Source: Elysia chlorotica (taxonomy: Eukaryota; Mollusca; Gastropoda; Plakobranchidae). From it: a stretch of DNA of 64,000 bases. A program made the position numbers and the translations under genes. Within the stretch, counting starts at the first letter, position 1. Each line of letters begins with the position of its first letter. Positions 61,170 through 64,000 of the stretch are shown here, piece by piece. The stretch is from NCBI GenBank assembly GCA_003991915.1, contig RQTK01000094.1, positions 578,690 through 642,689 of the forward strand, given 5' to 3'. A model generated the notes under the pieces. That model did not search any database. It saw nothing but the letters and a program-made list of their open reading frames with translations, and was not told the DNA's origin.

Positions 61170-62160
61170 TAATGATGATGACATAAGAGTAGAATAGAAT
61201 GAATAAGAGTAGTAGAAAGTTGAGAAGGATAAGTAGGCGAAGAGCAAGAGGGAGATGAAAAGGGATAGGGAGAGGAGACGGGGAAATGAGAGGTAGGAGG
61301 ATAATGAGCTTGAGAGGAAAATTGAGTCAGATTGAAAAGCCAGAAATTGGACTGTTTTTCGTTAAATAATTAATCGTGTATATAGAATATGTTGTTGGCG
61401 GAAAAAAAATGTTGATGTAGATAAGAAAACATTTTAGAGGATATCAATATGAGAGTTTTCCATCAACTTGGTGGTGCCTTTTACTTGAGAGATAGCTAAT
61501 CACCTTAATTTTTATTTTTGAACAGATGTAGACGCGAGGTTTTCACCCTTGCTCGCTAATAGAACGATACGGTAATCATGATAATTGTGCTTTGGTCAAA
61601 TAACAATATTTAAGGCTTTCCACAACACATTGTAGCCAACTGTCACATTTCAGGTATCTACCGTTTTACGAATTTGAAGTCAATGCACCTTTAAAAGTCT
61701 GCTATCCCCAAATAATCATAACAAGATGTGGGAATAATCTAGTATTATCTAAAAATTCAAAGGTAGAAGGTAAAATACTTAGACCGCCGGCTAAAAAAAC
61801 AGGTCAGCTTTTAAAGAGATCATTTAAAAAATCATAGGCTTGAATACTCACACAGAAGGCTTATGTCTCAAAGTGTGATGTCCAGTAAATTGATCTGATG
61901 TGAAGCTGTACGCGTCTCATTGCACCATTGTTGCCATCTCTGACTCTCGTCATAAACATTCCTGGACCTTCCAGGAGAGAGAAAATTAATGTCCAACTAT
62001 CAAACGCCCTTAAAAATATAACATGCACAAAATTTTACAAACCATAAGATCAGTGGCGTCCGCAACTAGGTCTACTACCCTCGCCAGGCAACCATAGTAA
62101 CGAGCTTGAGCCACCAGAAAGTCTGACCAGAAACATGGTCCCTTTAGCATAATCTATGCA
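61170..62160. other. Noncoding stretch
   Basis: Purine-rich to about 61320, then AT-rich without a domain-bearing frame. Confidence 0.5.
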
Positions 62161-62174
62161 GGTCAGAAAATTTA

Positions 62175-62252
62175 TCTGGGCACCATGGGCATGACATCCA
62201 ATGGCTACGACTACGCCGCATCGTGCCACAAGGCCGTGGCATCCCCGAGCCT
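62175..62252 (+). CDS. Candidate orphan exon
   Basis: A G+C-rich, open stretch whose codon use looks coding (GGC ACC ATG GGC ATG ACA, then TAC GAC TAC GCC GCA) is set in AT-rich DNA. It is preceded by TATGCAGGTCAG and ends at CTAG|GTTTGC, which could be splice borders. It encodes 'GTMGMTSNGYDYAASCHKAV'. I do not recognise it, and no neighbouring exons were found. Confidence 0.2.
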
Positions 62253-62275
62253 AGGTTTGCAAGGAAAAGCGGGCG

Positions 62276-62278
<3 letters not shown>

Positions 62279-62353
<75 letters not shown>
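62279..62353. repeat. (GA)n microsatellite
   Basis: About 37 GA units followed by degenerate GAGA-rich DNA to about 62560. Confidence 0.97.
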
Positions 62354-62356
<3 letters not shown>

Positions 62357-62794
62357 TAAACGATAGATTTAGAGAAAGAGAGAGGGAAAGAGAGGGAGAT
62401 ACCGTACACAGAGAGGCAAAGAGATAAAGAGAAAGCGGGCGAGAGAAGGGCATAGAGAGATATATAGACAGAGCAGGAAGATACATTTATATAAAGAGAG
62501 CAAGAGGAAAAAAAAAAGATTGGAGAGTGAGGGAAAGAGAGACAGGGGAGGGGTGAGCAAGCCAGAGGGACAGCATTCTGTCCAAGCGGCAACATTGATG
62601 AGATCTTTGCCGTATACGAGACAAAAGATGTAGCTCTGCTCAAAATATTGATTAGAGAGTAGAAACTAAATGTGCTCTCAAAATAAAATCTTCACTTCAA
62701 AGACCTAGTTCCATATTAACTACCATGTTTGTTACGTTCTAGCTCATTGATACCTTTGCGCAAGTTAAAGCTTTTCAGCCACGTATAATTACGG

Positions 62795-62967
<173 letters not shown>

Positions 62968-64000
62968 AATTGTTCTTTCTTCTTGGCCCCCAATGCGACA
63001 ATGTAAAAACAAAACTCACACCAGGCAAAAGAAACACTTTTAATTAATGTAAATCTTTAGACATTATAGGGCATATAAAATAATTGATGTAGCCAACTGC
63101 ACGAATTACGCCGTAACCACGCCTGCACGTATAGAGGACACCATAGCATTTTCGCCAACGGGACGCCGTTATGGTCCCGTGTTTTGTTTTTTTATTTTTG
63201 TTTGTTTTTTATTTTTTATTGATGGAGTCAGATTGTGATATTAACTTTGTTTAGGATCTTCATGCTTTGAATTAGGAAAGTAGTACTTTCAAACGTAATA
63301 ACCATTATCGGGCTATCTTAAAACAAGAGAGATCATATCGCTTTATAGTAGTTTAACTTCCATTTTTATTTATAACTGCACCTTCAGATTAAAAAAAAAA
63401 TTAGAACCACTTTCTTCAATTTTCGTTTTATACGTTTAAGTATTGCAATGAATAATTTTTAGAAGTGTGAAGAAAATGAGGCAAACTTTTGTACTCAATG
63501 GAGGTTAGAGTTTAGATGGGTCACTTGGCTGATATGAGACTAAATCAAAGTATTGGTCCTATTTTCTGTACTTCTAATTTGCCATAATTAGATAGTACCG
63601 CTAACAATGTCTGATAATGTTACTTTCACTTATTTACTTTATACAAACATCCCTATCTAGAATCTGTATCCAAAAGGACAGAAATGTAGGCCTAAAGATT
63701 GCAGTAGTTTAAAAAAAGAAAACAGTGTCCTTGATTCACACGAAATAAACGATCACAACCTTTCGTCAATCTCGAATAAGTAAAAAAAATTCGAGGTCTT
63801 GAGTTTTATGTATACTGATCCACTTCCGGTATTCAAATGCAGAAGTGAAATGCATGGTTAATTACACGGGCAAGAACAAATCATTTTTGTAGCTATCAAC
63901 ACAAATAGTTTTTTTTTTATATTTTTTATGGGTCTTTATCCAAAGAACTCACGATTGAGAGACCAAAGCAAACTTGCGCCAGTTTTTCTCACCCCACTCC
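62968..64000. other. AT-rich stretch without recognisable gene
   Basis: No domain-bearing frame or repeat copy recognised up to the window end. Confidence 0.5.

Overview
The window is nuclear DNA of an animal, most likely a mollusc and probably a gastropod. It is AT-rich, with spliced protein genes carrying GT-AG introns of 0.3 to 9 kb. It also has very many trinucleotide microsatellites, tRNA-derived SINEs with a shared 3' core, CR1/L2-like and RTE-like LINE remnants, and a Gypsy-type LTR element. The species assignment is an inference from gene similarity and repeat style. No bacterial operon, CRISPR array or plasmid feature is present.

Layout. 1-0.8 kb is microsatellite. 1.3-2.0 kb is an RTE-like LINE remnant. 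2.04-2.53 kb (+) is the last exon of an alpha-1,3-fucosyltransferase (GT10), with a SINE just behind its stop codon. 2.9-13.6 kb is AT-rich and has no recognisable gene; it holds SINEs and short TTAA-flanked elements that look like piggyBac-type MITEs. 13.7-36.7 kb (-) is a complete 14-exon ceramide-kinase-like gene (CERKL family, 701 codons when spliced). All exon phases agree, including a 64-nt exon beside a dispersed repeat. Its introns hold LINE fragments, an LTR element nested inside a LINE, and a long dispersed repeat.

38.0-51.9 kb (+) is a complete 12-exon PSMD11/Rpn6 gene (419 aa), a lid subunit of the 26S proteasome. It lies head-to-head with CERKL across 1.3 kb that includes a long GAA tract. 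52.0-56.4 kb shows no gene. 56.4-57.7 kb (-) is an ankyrin-repeat/SOCS-box (ASB-type) gene in one exon. 57.8-64 kb is noncoding, with a 489-base assembly gap set between two different microsatellites and a dense field of trinucleotide repeats.

The genes form no pathway. CERKL and PSMD11 may share a divergent promoter region. PSMD11 and the ASB protein both act in the ubiquitin-proteasome route, but nothing here shows that their closeness is more than chance. The most informative structures are the LTR element nested in a LINE (matching ATCAT target duplications, near-identical outer LTRs, broken pol, duplicated 3' end), the family of TTAA-flanked MITEs (one inside a SINE), and the CERKL-like protein, which combines a CERK-type CxxxCxxC motif with an altered GRTN motif and an extra charged segment.
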